From Nocardioides humi (GTDB lineage Bacteria > Actinomycetota > Actinomycetes > Propionibacteriales > Nocardioidaceae), in the NCBI RefSeq assembly GCF_006494775.1, contig NZ_CP041146.1:1116001-1180000 (forward strand): DNA of 64,000 nt, written 5' to 3'. A program made the position numbers and the translations under genes. This document shows positions 1-9,844 of this stretch, in pieces. Each line of letters opens with the position of its first letter. The stretch's first letter is position 1. The notes under the pieces were generated by a model. It was not told where the DNA came from. It was given only the letters and a program-made list of their open reading frames with translations, and made no database searches.

Positions 1-507
1 ATCCAACGGTCCTGCCGACTCCGCGACGGCAGCGACGTCCCCTCGCTGGAGTCCTACGTCGCCGAAGCCCACCGGCTCGAGGTCGGCCTGCTCATCGAGC
101 TCAAGCAGGCGCCCGGCTGGCGCCGCAAGACCTGGCGGCACCTGCGCGACTCCCTCGACGTGCTCGGCCGCTCCGACCGGGCCCGGCTGCTGTCGTTCAG
201 CCCGGCGCTGCTGCACCGGGCCGCGAAGGCGCTCCCCGACGTACGCACGGTCTGGATCGCGCACCGCTTCCGGCCGAGCGCCCGGCAGGTCGCGAAGATC
301 GCCGACGGCGTCTCGCTCGACGCGCGCTTCGTGACACCTCGCCTGGTCAAGCAGCTGCGGAGGCGCGGGCTCCTCGTCCTCGGCCAGGTGTCCAACCGGC
401 GTGCCGCCTGGCAGCGCTACCTGCGCGCGGGCGTCGACGGCGGCAGCACCGACCGCACGGCCGACCTGGTCAGGTGGTGGCACAGGCGTCAGGCCGTCGC
501 GGACTGA
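1..507 (+). CDS. Glycerophosphodiester phosphodiesterase family protein, C-terminal part
   Basis: The reading frame is open from the first base of the window and ends at TGA 505-507, so 168 residues of the C-terminal part are visible. The segment 'LLIELK' near residue 35 fits the metal-binding E-x-K of GDPD TIM barrels, and 'VWIAHRF' and 'RAGVDGG' fit later barrel strands. The family hydrolyses glycerophosphodiesters to glycerol-3-phosphate and an alcohol. The N-terminal HRG active-site motif lies outside the window, so catalytic competence cannot be judged. A second, complete GDPD is encoded at 60187-61296. The family call is probable and the substrate unknown. Confidence 0.65.
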   Translation: MQRSCRLRDGSDVPSLESYVAEAHRLEVGLLIELKQAPGWRRKTWRHLRDSLDVLGRSDRARLLSFSPALLHRAAKALPDVRTVWIAHRFRPSARQVAKIADGVSLDARFVTPRLVKQLRRRGLLVLGQVSNRRAAWQRYLRAGVDGGSTDRTADLVRWWHRRQAVAD

Positions 508-541
508 CCTGACATCCATCCGGGCGTGAGGCTTCATTACG

Positions 542-2014
542 ATGCCGGACGTGGACCCGACCCAGCGCGCCCTGCTGCTGCCCGGCGTGGAGCTGGTCGA
601 GGAGATCGGGCGCGGCGGGTTCGCCCGGGTCTGGCGGGGCCGGCAGCTGGCGGTGGACCGCGACGTCGCGGTGAAGATCGACGACCGGGTGCTCGACGAG
701 GACACCAACCGGCGCCGGTTCGTGCGGGAGGCGACGGCGGTGAGCCGGATCAGCGGCCACCCGCACGTGGTGTCGCTGATCGACGTGGGCGTGACGAGCG
801 ACAACCGGCCGTACCTGGTGATGGAGCTGTGCGCCAACGGCAGCCTGGCGTCGTACCTGACGCGCAACGGCCCGATGCGGGTCGAGGAGGCGGTCGAGGT
901 CGGGCTGGCGGTGACCAGCGCGCTGGCCGCCGCGCACGAGGCGGGGATCCTGCACCGCGACATCAAGCCCGGCAACATCCTCATCGACGCGTGGGGCACG
1001 CCGCGGCTGTCCGACTTCGGCCTGGCCGCCCTCCCCCAGCCGGGCCGGGACCCGTCGGTGAGCCTGGAGGCCCTCACGCCGGCGTACGCGTCGCCGGAGG
1101 CGTTCTCCTTCTCGGCGCCCACGCCGCAGTCCGACGTGTTCTCGATGGGCGCGACCCTGCACGCGATGATCTCGGGCAGCTCGCCGCGCCGCACCGCGGA
1201 CGGGAGCCCGGTCCCGATCGACCAGGTGCTGGCCAACCTGCGCGCGGAGTTCCCCGACCCGGGGGTGCCGGGCAGCGAGCAGCTGATGCGGGTGATCCGG
1301 ACCGCCACGGCGTACGACGCCGCGCACCGCTACCCCACCGCGCGCGAGCTGCACGACGCCCTCCGCGCGATCCGCGCCACGACCGGCGGCGGCGTGGTCG
1401 TGGGCGGCCCCGAGGCCAGCTTCACCCAGCTCCGGCCACCCCCGCGGCCGGCCCTGCAACCGGCACCGACCGCCCGGCGGCGCTGGCCGCTGGCGGCCGC
1501 CGCAGCCGTCGTCGGGCTCGGCGTCGGCGGGCTGGGCGGGGCGCTGCTCACCTCGGGCGATCCCCAGCCCACCGCCCGGGTCGCGACGGGCGACACCACC
1601 ACGCCCGTCGAGGTGACCGCGGAGACCGGCGACGACACCGGTGACGGCACCGGCGACGGCACCGGCGACGGCGACACCATGGCCGGCGCCCCGGAGCTCG
1701 GCGCGTGCTACGCCGGGGTCCAGAGCATCGGCCAGACCCTGAGCGCGACCAAGGGCACCTGTCCCGACGGCCCCTGGTTCGTCTTCGCCGTCGAGCAGCT
1801 CGCCGACACGACCACCGACGTCACCTCCGACGCGGTCGACGCCGACGACCGGGTCCGGGCCACCTGCACCTCCGACAGCCTGCGGGCCTACAACGCCGGC
1901 ACCGGCGGGGAGCACCCGAAGGGCGAGTACGACGTGTTCGTGCTGCCCCCGAGCGGGACGGCCTTCGTGCAGGGACAGCGCTGGTTCGCCTGCCTGGCGC
2001 GGCCGGCCTCCTGA
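542..2014 (+). CDS. Transmembrane serine/threonine protein kinase (PknB-like)
   Basis: This 490-residue protein has an N-terminal Hanks-type kinase domain (about 15-280), one membrane span (about 317-339) and an extracytoplasmic tail. Visible catalytic elements are the glycine loop GRGGFARV (23-30), Lys45 in VAVKI, HRDIKPGN (138-145), DFG (158-160) and SPE near 184-186. After the membrane span there is an Asp/Gly/Thr repeat (about 365-381) and a Cys-containing domain ending 'FACLARPAS'. It has no PASTA repeats, so it is not PknB itself. It probably phosphorylates cytosolic Ser/Thr targets in response to an envelope signal. The ATG start at 542 lies 34 bases after the previous stop and has no strong ribosome site. 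Confidence 0.9.
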   Translation: MPDVDPTQRALLLPGVELVEEIGRGGFARVWRGRQLAVDRDVAVKIDDRVLDEDTNRRRFVREATAVSRISGHPHVVSLIDVGVTSDNRPYLVMELCANGSLASYLTRNGPMRVEEAVEVGLAVTSALAAAHEAGILHRDIKPGNILIDAWGTPRLSDFGLAALPQPGRDPSVSLEALTPAYASPEAFSFSAPTPQSDVFSMGATLHAMISGSSPRRTADGSPVPIDQVLANLRAEFPDPGVPGSEQLMRVIRTATAYDAAHRYPTARELHDALRAIRATTGGGVVVGGPEASFTQLRPPPRPALQPAPTARRRWPLAAAAAVVGLGVGGLGGALLTSGDPQPTARVATGDTTTPVEVTAETGDDTGDGTGDGTGDGDTMAGAPELGACYAGVQSIGQTLSATKGTCPDGPWFVFAVEQLADTTTDVTSDAVDADDRVRATCTSDSLRAYNAGTGGEHPKGEYDVFVLPPSGTAFVQGQRWFACLARPAS

Positions 2015-2016
2015 GC

Positions 2017-2039
2017 CCGGCGCGGGTGCGCCGCGCCGG
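2017..2039 (+). terminator. Hairpin terminator after the kinase gene
   Basis: A perfect 9-bp inverted repeat (CCGGCGCGG / CCGCGCCGG) with a 5-base loop begins just after the kinase stop codon. There is no T-run, which is common for actinobacterial terminators. It separates the kinase from the GAF-ANTAR gene. Confidence 0.55.
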
Positions 2040-2078
2040 TTCGGGTACTGCCGGGGCCGACCCCCAGGAGGTACCCCC

Positions 2079-2789
2079 TTGTCCCTGCACGACAGTGAGG
2101 TCGCTGCGGCGCTCGCCGAGGCGGCCCAGGCGATCAACAGCCACCGCTCGCTCGACGACACCCTCGACGCCATCGTCCGCGCGGCCCAGCAGACCGTGCC
2201 CGGCTTCGAGCACGTCGGGATCTCGATCACCCACGGCGACCGCCGGATCGAGACCCGGGCGGGGACCGGGCAGCTGGTGTGGGACATCGACGAGCTGCAG
2301 TACAAGCTGGGCGAGGGCCCGTGCTACGACGCGATCCGCACCGGCGGCGTGACCATCATGGAGGACATCGCGACCGAACAGCGCTGGCCGCAGTACGTCG
2401 AGGAAGCGGTCCAGCACGGCCTGCACGCCCAGATGGGGCTCCAGCTCTACGAGGAGGACAACACCCTCGGCGGGCTCAACTTCTACTCGTGGGAGCCGGG
2501 GATCGACCCGGACGCGATCCAGCTCGCCGAGCTGTTCGCCGCGCACGCCTCGATCGCCCTCGGGCGGGCCCGCCACGAGCACCAGCTCAACGAGTCGGTG
2601 ACCACACGCCAGGCGATCGGCACGGCGGTCGGCCTCATCATGGAGCGCTACCGGATCCCCGAGGACCGGGCGTTCCAGTTCCTGGTCCGCGCCAGCAGCA
2701 CGGGCAACGTCAAGCTCCGCGCCATCGCCCAGGAGGTCGTGGACACGGCCAACCGGGAGTTCTCCGCCGCGCCGGCCACGGACGGCTGA
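2079..2789 (+). CDS. GAF and ANTAR domain transcription antitermination regulator
   Basis: The protein has 236 residues. An N-terminal GAF sensor domain (about 15-165) is followed by an ANTAR RNA-binding domain (about 175-232, with 'QAIGTAVGLIMERY' and 'AFQFLVRASSTGN'). ANTAR proteins bind paired hairpins in nascent mRNA and prevent termination. GAF fusions of this type are abundant in actinobacteria and usually respond to small ligands or redox state. The start is TTG at 2079, chosen because a perfect AGGAGGT ribosome site sits at 2066-2072, six bases upstream. The RNA target is not evident here. Confidence 0.88.
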   Translation: MSLHDSEVAAALAEAAQAINSHRSLDDTLDAIVRAAQQTVPGFEHVGISITHGDRRIETRAGTGQLVWDIDELQYKLGEGPCYDAIRTGGVTIMEDIATEQRWPQYVEEAVQHGLHAQMGLQLYEEDNTLGGLNFYSWEPGIDPDAIQLAELFAAHASIALGRARHEHQLNESVTTRQAIGTAVGLIMERYRIPEDRAFQFLVRASSTGNVKLRAIAQEVVDTANREFSAAPATDG

Positions 2790-2846
2790 GCCCCGGGCTC
2801 GGCGCCCCGCTGCTCAGCCTCGAGGCTCAGGCGGTTCGGGCGGTGC

Positions 2847-3014
2847 TCAGCCCTCGGCCGGCCGCACCTGCTCGGCCGGGAACCACTGGGTGTGGACGTG
2901 GCCGTCGGCCTCGTAGGTGACCAACGCCTTGAGGCGGAGACGGTCCCACTTCAGGACCAGCCCCGGGACGGCCGGGTCGTCGGTGCTGACGTGGACATGG
3001 ACCTGCTCGGACAT
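2847..3014 (-). CDS. Small hypothetical protein, 55 aa
   Basis: A 55-residue protein begins 'MSEQVHVHVSTDD' and contains 'LKWDRLRLKALVTYEADG' and 'WFPAEQVRP'. The alternating hydrophobic pattern suggests a small beta-rich fold. A CAGGAG ribosome site precedes the ATG. The gene lies downstream of, and on the same strand as, the WYL regulator pair, about 100 bases from it, and converges with the GAF-ANTAR gene. I do not recognise the family. Confidence 0.55.
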   Translation of the reverse strand: MSEQVHVHVSTDDPAVPGLVLKWDRLRLKALVTYEADGHVHTQWFPAEQVRPAEG

Positions 3015-3115
3015 GCGGGCTCCTGCTGCCGGCGGGGTCGGCAGACCCCGGTGGCAGCCCGCGTCCTGAGCTGCAGGGAAAATGTAGCGCCCGCCACCGA
3101 CAGGACGACGCCGGG

Positions 3116-4132
3116 TCAGGACGTGTGGTGGAGGAGCAGCTCCTCGGCGAGCACCACGCCCGCGCTGTCGAGCGCCGGCGGGTCGAGCACGGTCGCGGTC
3201 GGGCCCGCTGTCACGAGCAGCCGCCCGACCCGCTCCTCGACCGGCGGGAGCAGCTCCAGGTCCACCACGACGTCCTGCTCGTCGTCCTCGACGAACCTGA
3301 CCTGCTCGGCGTAGAAGTCCGCCACCCAGCGCGCCTCCTGGGGCAGCAGCACCCGGACCCGGGTCGTGGCACGCTGGCGGGCGAGCAGCCCGGCGAGGTC
3401 GTCGGGGACGGCGAACGTGCGGTCGAGCACCTCGACCGAGCGGATGTTGGAGAGCAGGTAGGTGCGGATCCGGCCCCGGTCGTCGACCGGGCCCGCGTCG
3501 ACCTCCCAGCCGCGGCGGGTCTGCACCAGGCGGTAGGGCTCGATCTCGCGCTCGGTGACGCCCGGCTCCCAGGCCCGCGAGTAGACGATGCGGAGGCCGC
3601 GCCGCTCGCCCTGCGCCCGGCGCAGCTCGGGCAGCAGCCGGCTCCGGGCCGCGGCCCGCTCGTCGTCGCCGGCGTCGTCGCCGGCGTCGTCGCCGACCGC
3701 CCCGGCCGTCGCCGGGCCGAACATGGTCTCGGCGAGCACGTCGAGCGCCTCGGCGAGCTCGGCGTTGTCGGGCTCGATCTCGAGCAGCGCCCGGGCGGCG
3801 GCGTGGACGCGGCCGAGCTCGCCGGCGTCGACGTACTCCACGCCCAGGTCGATCGGGCTCTCCGAGACGAGCCGGACGACGTCGGCCGTGCCCGGGTCCT
3901 CGGTGTCGCCGTCGGGCCCGAGGAACTCCAGGACCTCCGGCCGGGAGAGCAGCCACTCGCCGCCGATGTCGGCGGTGTAGAAGGCCAGCAGGTCCTCGCG
4001 GAGCTCGGCCACGGTCGTCCCGAACTCCTCGGCCAGCGCCTGCAGCGCGAGCCCGTCGGGACTGGCGGCGAGGCGGGCGAACACCTCGGGCAGCCGGGCG
4101 ATGCGGGAGACGTACCGGGGGACGGCGGTCAT
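3116..4132 (-). CDS. WYL-domain transcriptional regulator (PafC-like)
   Basis: The protein has 338 residues, with an N-terminal winged-helix-like region (about 10-60), an acidic low-complexity linker of repeated GDDA units (about 165-180) and a C-terminal WYL/WCX ligand-binding region (about 190-335). The WYL core is degenerate ('RRGWEVDAGPVDD'). Its ATG overlaps the stop of the upstream WYL gene by 4 bases, so the two are translationally coupled and probably act as a heterodimer, as PafB and PafC do in the mycobacterial DNA-damage response. No proteasome or tat genes are adjacent, so identity with PafC is not claimed. Confidence 0.8.
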   Translation of the reverse strand: MTAVPRYVSRIARLPEVFARLAASPDGLALQALAEEFGTTVAELREDLLAFYTADIGGEWLLSRPEVLEFLGPDGDTEDPGTADVVRLVSESPIDLGVEYVDAGELGRVHAAARALLEIEPDNAELAEALDVLAETMFGPATAGAVGDDAGDDAGDDERAAARSRLLPELRRAQGERRGLRIVYSRAWEPGVTEREIEPYRLVQTRRGWEVDAGPVDDRGRIRTYLLSNIRSVEVLDRTFAVPDDLAGLLARQRATTRVRVLLPQEARWVADFYAEQVRFVEDDEQDVVVDLELLPPVEERVGRLLVTAGPTATVLDPPALDSAGVVLAEELLLHHTS

Positions 4133-5067
4133 GCCGGCGCCTCCTCGCCTCGGGCGGCCGCCACGAAGGCGACCAGCTCCGCCTGCGCCTGCGGCGGGCC
4201 GACGATCCGGACCCGGTCGTCGAGCTCGACCAGCCGCGCATGGAGCGCGGCGCGATGGGTGACCCGGTAGCGCAGGAGCACGTCGTCGCCGTCGGGCTCG
4301 ACGGCGACGGGCTCGCCGAGCCAGCGGCGTACGTCGGGGGCGAAGTCGGCCGGCGCCCGCAGGGTGACCTCGACCGGGGGGTCGATCTCCCAGGACATCG
4401 GGTGCAGCCCGGCGTGCCGCACCTGGGGCAGCCGCTGGGCGGTGCCCGGCTCGCCGGCCTCGACGTCGAGCATCCGGGAGACGACGAACGTCTTCACGAC
4501 GGGCTCGGCGAGGTCGGCCTCCTCGACGCCGCGGAGGTACCAGACGCTGTTCTGGCTGCGGACCGACTCGGGATGCACCGTCCGCGGCGAGCCCTTGTAG
4601 CCGAACCGCAGGACCCGCTGCTCGCGCACGGCGTCGACCACCAGGCGCAGGGAGTCGGGCTCGGCGGCCGGCACCGCCGCCGGGACGATCGCGTCGGGCG
4701 TGGTGGCGGCGCCGTCGGTGAGGCCGAGCCGCTGGGCCAGGTCGCCGCGGTCGGCGAGCAGCACCGCTCGCCGCAGGGCGGCCTGCTGGTCGAGGGAGAG
4801 GCGGACCCGCAGCCGGTTGTCGACGGTCGTCATCCGGTAGACGGCGGGCGCGCCGGGATCGGCGATGTTCTCGATCCGCCAGCCCTGGCGCTCGAGGTGG
4901 CGGATCTCCCGCTTGAGCTGGTCGTGCCCCTGCGACTCCGGGAACCCGGCCACCCGGTCCAGCTTGGTGGCCGGCACGCCGCCCTCCGGATGGGCCTGGA
5001 GCATGGCGGCGATGCGCACCAGCCGCTCCATCGGTCCGCGCTGGTCCCGTCCCGGGCCGTTGGCCAC
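4129..5067 (-). CDS. WYL-domain transcriptional regulator (PafB-like)
   Basis: The protein has 312 residues. An N-terminal helix-turn-helix region (about 13-80, 'ERLVRIAAMLQAHPEGG') is followed by a WYL domain with the intact signature W176-Y177-L178 and a C-terminal WCX extension. WYL domains bind nucleic acid or small ligands, and the PafBC pair activates genes after DNA damage. The gene is the first of a two-gene unit that overlaps the next WYL gene by 4 bases. A second possible start is Met13, which would begin directly at the HTH. The pair could equally be another WYL regulator unrelated to PafBC. Confidence 0.8.
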   Translation of the reverse strand: MANGPGRDQRGPMERLVRIAAMLQAHPEGGVPATKLDRVAGFPESQGHDQLKREIRHLERQGWRIENIADPGAPAVYRMTTVDNRLRVRLSLDQQAALRRAVLLADRGDLAQRLGLTDGAATTPDAIVPAAVPAAEPDSLRLVVDAVREQRVLRFGYKGSPRTVHPESVRSQNSVWYLRGVEEADLAEPVVKTFVVSRMLDVEAGEPGTAQRLPQVRHAGLHPMSWEIDPPVEVTLRAPADFAPDVRRWLGEPVAVEPDGDDVLLRYRVTHRAALHARLVELDDRVRIVGPPQAQAELVAFVAAARGEEAPA

Positions 5068-5104
5068 CGTCGTCCTCCTGTCCCCTGCTGTCCGCTGCTG
5101 TCCG

Positions 5105-5884
5105 TCAGTCCTCGAAGCTGCCGTGCCGGCCGGCTCCGCCGGCGAAGCGCGTCGCTCCGGCGAGCGTATCCGCGTCGAGCGAGCGCAGGCCGTGTCCCCA
5201 CTCCAGCGCCAGCGCGTCCTCGAGCCCGAGCCCGTGCTGCTCGTACGACGACAGGCGGTCCTCGCGCAGGCAGGTCTGCGGGAAGCCCGCGAGCTGCGCG
5301 GCGAGGGCGAGGGCCTCGTCGAGCGCCGCGCCCGGGGCGGAGACCCGGTTGGCCAGGCCCATCCGCAGCGCCTCGTCGGCGCCGACCTCGCGCCCGGTGA
5401 GGATCAGGTCGAGGGCATGGGAGTGGCCGATCAGCCGCGGCAGCCGGACGGTGCCGCCGTCGATCAGCGGGACGCCCCAGCGCCGGCAGAAGACCCCGAA
5501 CGCGGCGGCGGGATCGGCGACCCGCAGGTCGCACCAGAGGGCGAGCTCGAGCCCGCCGGCGACGGCGTACCCCTCGACGGCGGCGATCACCGGCTTCGAC
5601 AGCAGCATCCTCGTCGGTCCCATGCCGGCCGGGCCGGCGTCCGGGCCGGCGCCGGGCGCGCCCACGTCCACTCGGCCCTCGGCCACGGCCCTGAGGTCGG
5701 CGCCCGCGCAGAACACCCCGCCGGCGCCGTGCAGCACGGCGACGGAGGCGCTCTCGTCGGCGTCGAACGCCGTGAACGCCTCGGTCAGCAGCCGGGCGTG
5801 CTCGGCGTCGACCGCGTTGCGCACCTCCGGCCGGGACAACGTCACGACGGTGACCGGCCCGCGCCTCTCCACCTCGACGGACAT
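5105..5884 (-). CDS. Enoyl-CoA hydratase/isomerase family protein (crotonase)
   Basis: The protein has 259 residues and the crotonase fold. Oxyanion-hole segments 'GGVFCAGADL' (55-64) and 'GYAVAGGLELAL' (105-116) are present. Glu113 occupies the position of the first catalytic Glu of enoyl-CoA hydratase. The second catalytic Glu, normally in a PE motif after 'FG', is replaced: the sequence there reads 'FGVFCRRWG'. The enzyme may therefore be an isomerase or a hydratase with altered chemistry. It sits between the acylase and the WYL operon, with no other fatty-acid genes nearby. Confidence 0.85.
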   Translation of the reverse strand: MSVEVERRGPVTVVTLSRPEVRNAVDAEHARLLTEAFTAFDADESASVAVLHGAGGVFCAGADLRAVAEGRVDVGAPGAGPDAGPAGMGPTRMLLSKPVIAAVEGYAVAGGLELALWCDLRVADPAAAFGVFCRRWGVPLIDGGTVRLPRLIGHSHALDLILTGREVGADEALRMGLANRVSAPGAALDEALALAAQLAGFPQTCLREDRLSSYEQHGLGLEDALALEWGHGLRSLDADTLAGATRFAGGAGRHGSFED

Positions 5885-5907
5885 GGCCCCGAGACTAGAT
5901 GAGCACG

Positions 5908-8346
5908 TCAGGAGCCGGACAGGTCGATCTTCTCCACCAGGTCCTGCGCGATCTGGGCCGGCGTCCAGGCGAAGCGCACCCACCGCTCCTGCGAGAACAG
6001 CCTCGTCTGGTCCGACGACCACGGCGAGGCGGGGTCCTCGTCCTGGCCGTAGGTCAGGATCGTCCGGGCGTCCACGCTGCCGTCGGCGAGGTAGGAGGTC
6101 GCCTGGATGTGCGAGGAGCCGTAGCTGATCGCCTTGTAGGCGCCGGTGTTGGCCGCCGGGTTCCGCGAGGCCAGGGCGTTGGCGTTGCCGGCGAGGTCGC
6201 CGTCGCCGCCGCCGAGCGGGTACGCCGGCGCCCCGCGGTCGCCCGCGACCTGCAGCGAGCCCCACGGCGCGTCGAACGGGACGCCCGCTGCGCGCACGGA
6301 CTCGATCGCCGCCTTCATCGCCTTGACCACCGCCGGCCCGGTCCGCAGGCCCCGGGGGGTGTTGAGCGGGTCGGCCGCGTTGAACGGCACCGTCCACAGG
6401 TTGGCGCCGGTCGGAGCGCGCTCGACGAACGCCTCGAAGAGGTGGGTGCCGACCGAGTCGACGTCGGAGTGACCGTCCCAGGCCGCCAGCACCGCGCACG
6501 CCTCGGTCTCCCCCGTCTGGGCGCAGACCTGGTCCAGCCTGCCGTCCTCGCGCATCACCTCGGCCGCGCGGACCCGGTTCTCGTGCTCGTGCCCGCGCAG
6601 GGACTCCGGGGTCTCCCTGCCGCCGCCCGCGAGCTGGTCGACGACGTACTGCTGCACCATCCGGGTCCGCATCGTCCGCGGGCACTTCTCGCAGCCGATG
6701 ATCGACGCGTAGCCCTCGAGCCGGACCCTGTCGTTGGGCGTCCAGTAGGAGTCGTTGGCGTTCATCACCCAGTCCCGGCGTACGACGGCGGGCAGCTTCG
6801 CCGGCCCCAGGATCCCCGGCCGCTGCGCGTCGGCGTCCGAGCCCCACGCGCAGGCGCCGTCGGCGAGCAGGCCGTTGAGGCCGGGCAGGCCGGCGACCGT
6901 CTCGAGCAGCAGGCCGACCGGCGTCAGGCACCGGGTCGCCATCGCGTCGGTGACGTGCGGGACCACGCTGTGGTCGGCGTACAGGACCTCGCCGTCGCGG
7001 TCGGCGGCGGTGGTGTTGACCCACGGCATCCCGCCGCCGGCGTCCTGGCGGCGCAGCAGGTCGCGGCTGCTGGTGGCCTCGCCCATGCCGAGGAAGGTGT
7101 CGATGGTGCGCAGGTGCTCGGCGTTGGCGTCGCGGATCGCCCAGAAGCTGATCGGCGACCAGCCCATGAACTGCGACGGGCTGTCGATGACGTAGCCCTG
7201 CGGCGTGCGCCAGAGGTCCTCGCGGACGGTCTTGACGGACCCGTCGGCCTGCTTGACGGCCACGTCGACCCAGCGCCGCTCGGCCTTGCGGAGCACGCCG
7301 TTGGCGCTGAGGTAGAGCGGGCCGGGGCCGAGGGTGAGGTACTCGTAGGGCGTGAACCGGTAGGCGGTGGAGACGGTGTGGCTCCACGCGACGTCCTTGT
7401 TCCAGCCGATGTTGACGACCGGCGACCCGATCAGCGAGGCGCCGGCGACGTCGTACCGGCCGGGGATGGTGAGGTGCTGCTGGGTGAACTTGTAGCGCCC
7501 CACCCACGGGAAGTGGGGGTTGCCGAGCAGCAGGCCGCGGCCGGTCGAGCTGGCGTCGCCGCCGATCGCGGTGGCGTTGGACCCGAACTCGCTCTCCTGG
7601 CCGAGGGAGCGCCGCAGCGCCTCCCGCCGGTCGTCGTCGAGCTGGGCGGCGTACGCCGGCACCTCGGCCTCGGTGGTCGGCAGCGGCAGCTTCAGGCCGA
7701 GGTCCGGCAGGCCGGGGTCCTGCAGGGTGGGCGGGTCCGCCTCGACGATCTCCTCGACGAAGTTGCCCGAGGAGGCGATCAGGTTCGCCAGGTAGACGCC
7801 GTACCAGAGGTCGAGCTCGGTGGCGTCGGGCTTCAGCCAGGTCGCGTCCTTGCATGCCGGGTCGGTGATCGTGTTGTCGCGCAGCCACCGGTTGATGCCG
7901 GCGGTGTAGCCCTCGACCATCGCCCGCGCCCGGGCGCTGGGGCCGGCCGGCGAGGCCAGCAGGCCCTCGACGACCTTGCGGTTGCGCAGGTCCGTGACGA
8001 AGGCGTCGACCTGCAGGTTGGACGCGTCCAGGGAGACGCCGTCGAGGTAGCGCCCGTCGCCGCCGAGGTAGCGGGAGCGCTGGCCGCGGGCGGTGAGCAC
8101 GGTGTCGGCGAGATTGCAGATCGACGAGCGGGCCGTGGCGTACCCGCTGCCGTAGCCGAGCGAGCCCCAGTCGTCGGCGGTGATGTGCGGGATGCCGTGC
8201 TCGGTGATCGCGATCGTGGCGTGGTACGCCGGGTGGGCCGCGGCCCGGACCTCAGGCGCCCGGCGGGCGTCCGCAGGTCCCGCGGCGGCGAGGGCGGGGA
8301 CGACCAGGGCGGCGGCGAGCAGGCTCAGGACACGTGGGGAGCGCAC
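5908..8346 (-). CDS. Secreted penicillin-acylase family Ntn-hydrolase
   Basis: This 812-residue protein starts with a signal peptide (about 1-28, ending in Ala-rich sequence). It contains the alpha-spacer-beta layout of penicillin and acyl-homoserine-lactone acylases. The motif 'FGSNATAIGG' places the autoproteolytic Gly-Ser at 255-256, with Ser256 becoming the N-terminal nucleophile of the beta chain. 'GNPHFPW' and 'VSTAYRF' further on fit the family. Members hydrolyse amide bonds of beta-lactams, AHL signals, or lipopeptides such as aculeacin. Length and motif are closest to the aculeacin-A-acylase/PvdQ branch, but the substrate is unknown. The gene stands alone. Confidence 0.9.
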   Translation of the reverse strand: MRSPRVLSLLAAALVVPALAAAGPADARRAPEVRAAAHPAYHATIAITEHGIPHITADDWGSLGYGSGYATARSSICNLADTVLTARGQRSRYLGGDGRYLDGVSLDASNLQVDAFVTDLRNRKVVEGLLASPAGPSARARAMVEGYTAGINRWLRDNTITDPACKDATWLKPDATELDLWYGVYLANLIASSGNFVEEIVEADPPTLQDPGLPDLGLKLPLPTTEAEVPAYAAQLDDDRREALRRSLGQESEFGSNATAIGGDASSTGRGLLLGNPHFPWVGRYKFTQQHLTIPGRYDVAGASLIGSPVVNIGWNKDVAWSHTVSTAYRFTPYEYLTLGPGPLYLSANGVLRKAERRWVDVAVKQADGSVKTVREDLWRTPQGYVIDSPSQFMGWSPISFWAIRDANAEHLRTIDTFLGMGEATSSRDLLRRQDAGGGMPWVNTTAADRDGEVLYADHSVVPHVTDAMATRCLTPVGLLLETVAGLPGLNGLLADGACAWGSDADAQRPGILGPAKLPAVVRRDWVMNANDSYWTPNDRVRLEGYASIIGCEKCPRTMRTRMVQQYVVDQLAGGGRETPESLRGHEHENRVRAAEVMREDGRLDQVCAQTGETEACAVLAAWDGHSDVDSVGTHLFEAFVERAPTGANLWTVPFNAADPLNTPRGLRTGPAVVKAMKAAIESVRAAGVPFDAPWGSLQVAGDRGAPAYPLGGGDGDLAGNANALASRNPAANTGAYKAISYGSSHIQATSYLADGSVDARTILTYGQDEDPASPWSSDQTRLFSQERWVRFAWTPAQIAQDLVEKIDLSGS

Positions 8347-8480
8347 ACGTGTCCAACGCCGTGGGTGTGAGCTGTGTTACGCCACGCTCGCCCCTGCCGC
8401 GGCTGGCCGCCGGACGGCCGCGACCATCGACCAGCGACGACCGTGCGGCGAGCTCGGTATCCGACACGCTCGGCGAAATG

Positions 8481-8816
8481 TCAGAGGTAGAGGCCGGCTG
8501 CCTCGTCGCCGAGCCGGTCGGCCGCGACCGCGTGGATGTCGCGCTCGCGCATGACGACGTAGACCTCGCCGGAGACCTCGACCTCGGCCTTGTCCTCGGG
8601 GTCGTAGAGCACCTTGTCGCCGGTCACCACGGTGCGGCAGTGCGGGCCGACGGCGACCACGCGCGACCAGGCCAGCCGGCGGGCGCCCATGGCGGCGGTG
8701 GCGGGGATGACGATGCCGCCGGAGGACCGGCGCTCGCCGGCGTCGGTGTCGGCCTCGCAGAGGATGCGGTCGTGCAGCATCTTGATGGGGGTCTTGTCGG
8801 ACACGGGCGGGCTCAA
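8481..8816 (-). CDS. GroES-like (Cpn10) co-chaperonin
   Basis: The protein has 111 residues with a Cpn10 beta-barrel pattern: 'IKMLHDRILCEAD' at the N-terminus, the mobile-loop region 'RRSSGGIVIPATA', then 'VVAVGPHCRTVVTGDKVLYDPEDK' split over two strands, and 'YVVMRERDIHAV'. No groEL is adjacent, unlike the standard groES-groEL operon, and the sequence diverges in the mobile loop. It may be an accessory co-chaperonin. It lies 13 bases downstream of the DUF3618 gene and is probably co-transcribed with it and the metal transporter. Confidence 0.75.
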   Translation of the reverse strand: MSPPVSDKTPIKMLHDRILCEADTDAGERRSSGGIVIPATAAMGARRLAWSRVVAVGPHCRTVVTGDKVLYDPEDKAEVEVSGEVYVVMRERDIHAVAADRLGDEAAGLYL

Positions 8817-8829
8817 CCTCGACGCAGGC

Positions 8830-9074
8830 TCAGTGGGTGATCTTGCGCAGGACGACGAACAGGGCGATCACGCCGACGACGCCACCGACCGTCTTGAGGA
8901 TGTTGTCGGTGCGCGGCTCGCCGGTGGCGGGGTCGACGTAGTACGCCTTCACCTGGGCGACCTCGCGGCTGACGATGGTCTTGGGGTGCGAGCGGTACAG
9001 CAACTGGTCGATCGTGCCCGCGAGGCGCTCACGGGCCTCCTCGATCTCGCGCTCGATGTCAGAGGGAGTCTCAC

Positions 9075-9078
<4 letters not shown>
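8830..9078 (-). CDS. DUF3618 membrane-anchored protein
   Basis: The protein has 82 residues. A charged N-terminal helix, 'SDIEREIEEARERLAGTIDQL', is typical of DUF3618, and one C-terminal membrane span (about 60-77) precedes 'RKITH'. Function is unknown; many actinobacteria pair the domain with DUF1469 proteins, which are absent here. The GTG start overlaps the stop of the upstream cbiO-like gene by 4 bases, indicating translational coupling to the metal transporter operon. Confidence 0.8.
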
Positions 9079-9840
<762 letters not shown>

Positions 9841-9844
<4 letters not shown>

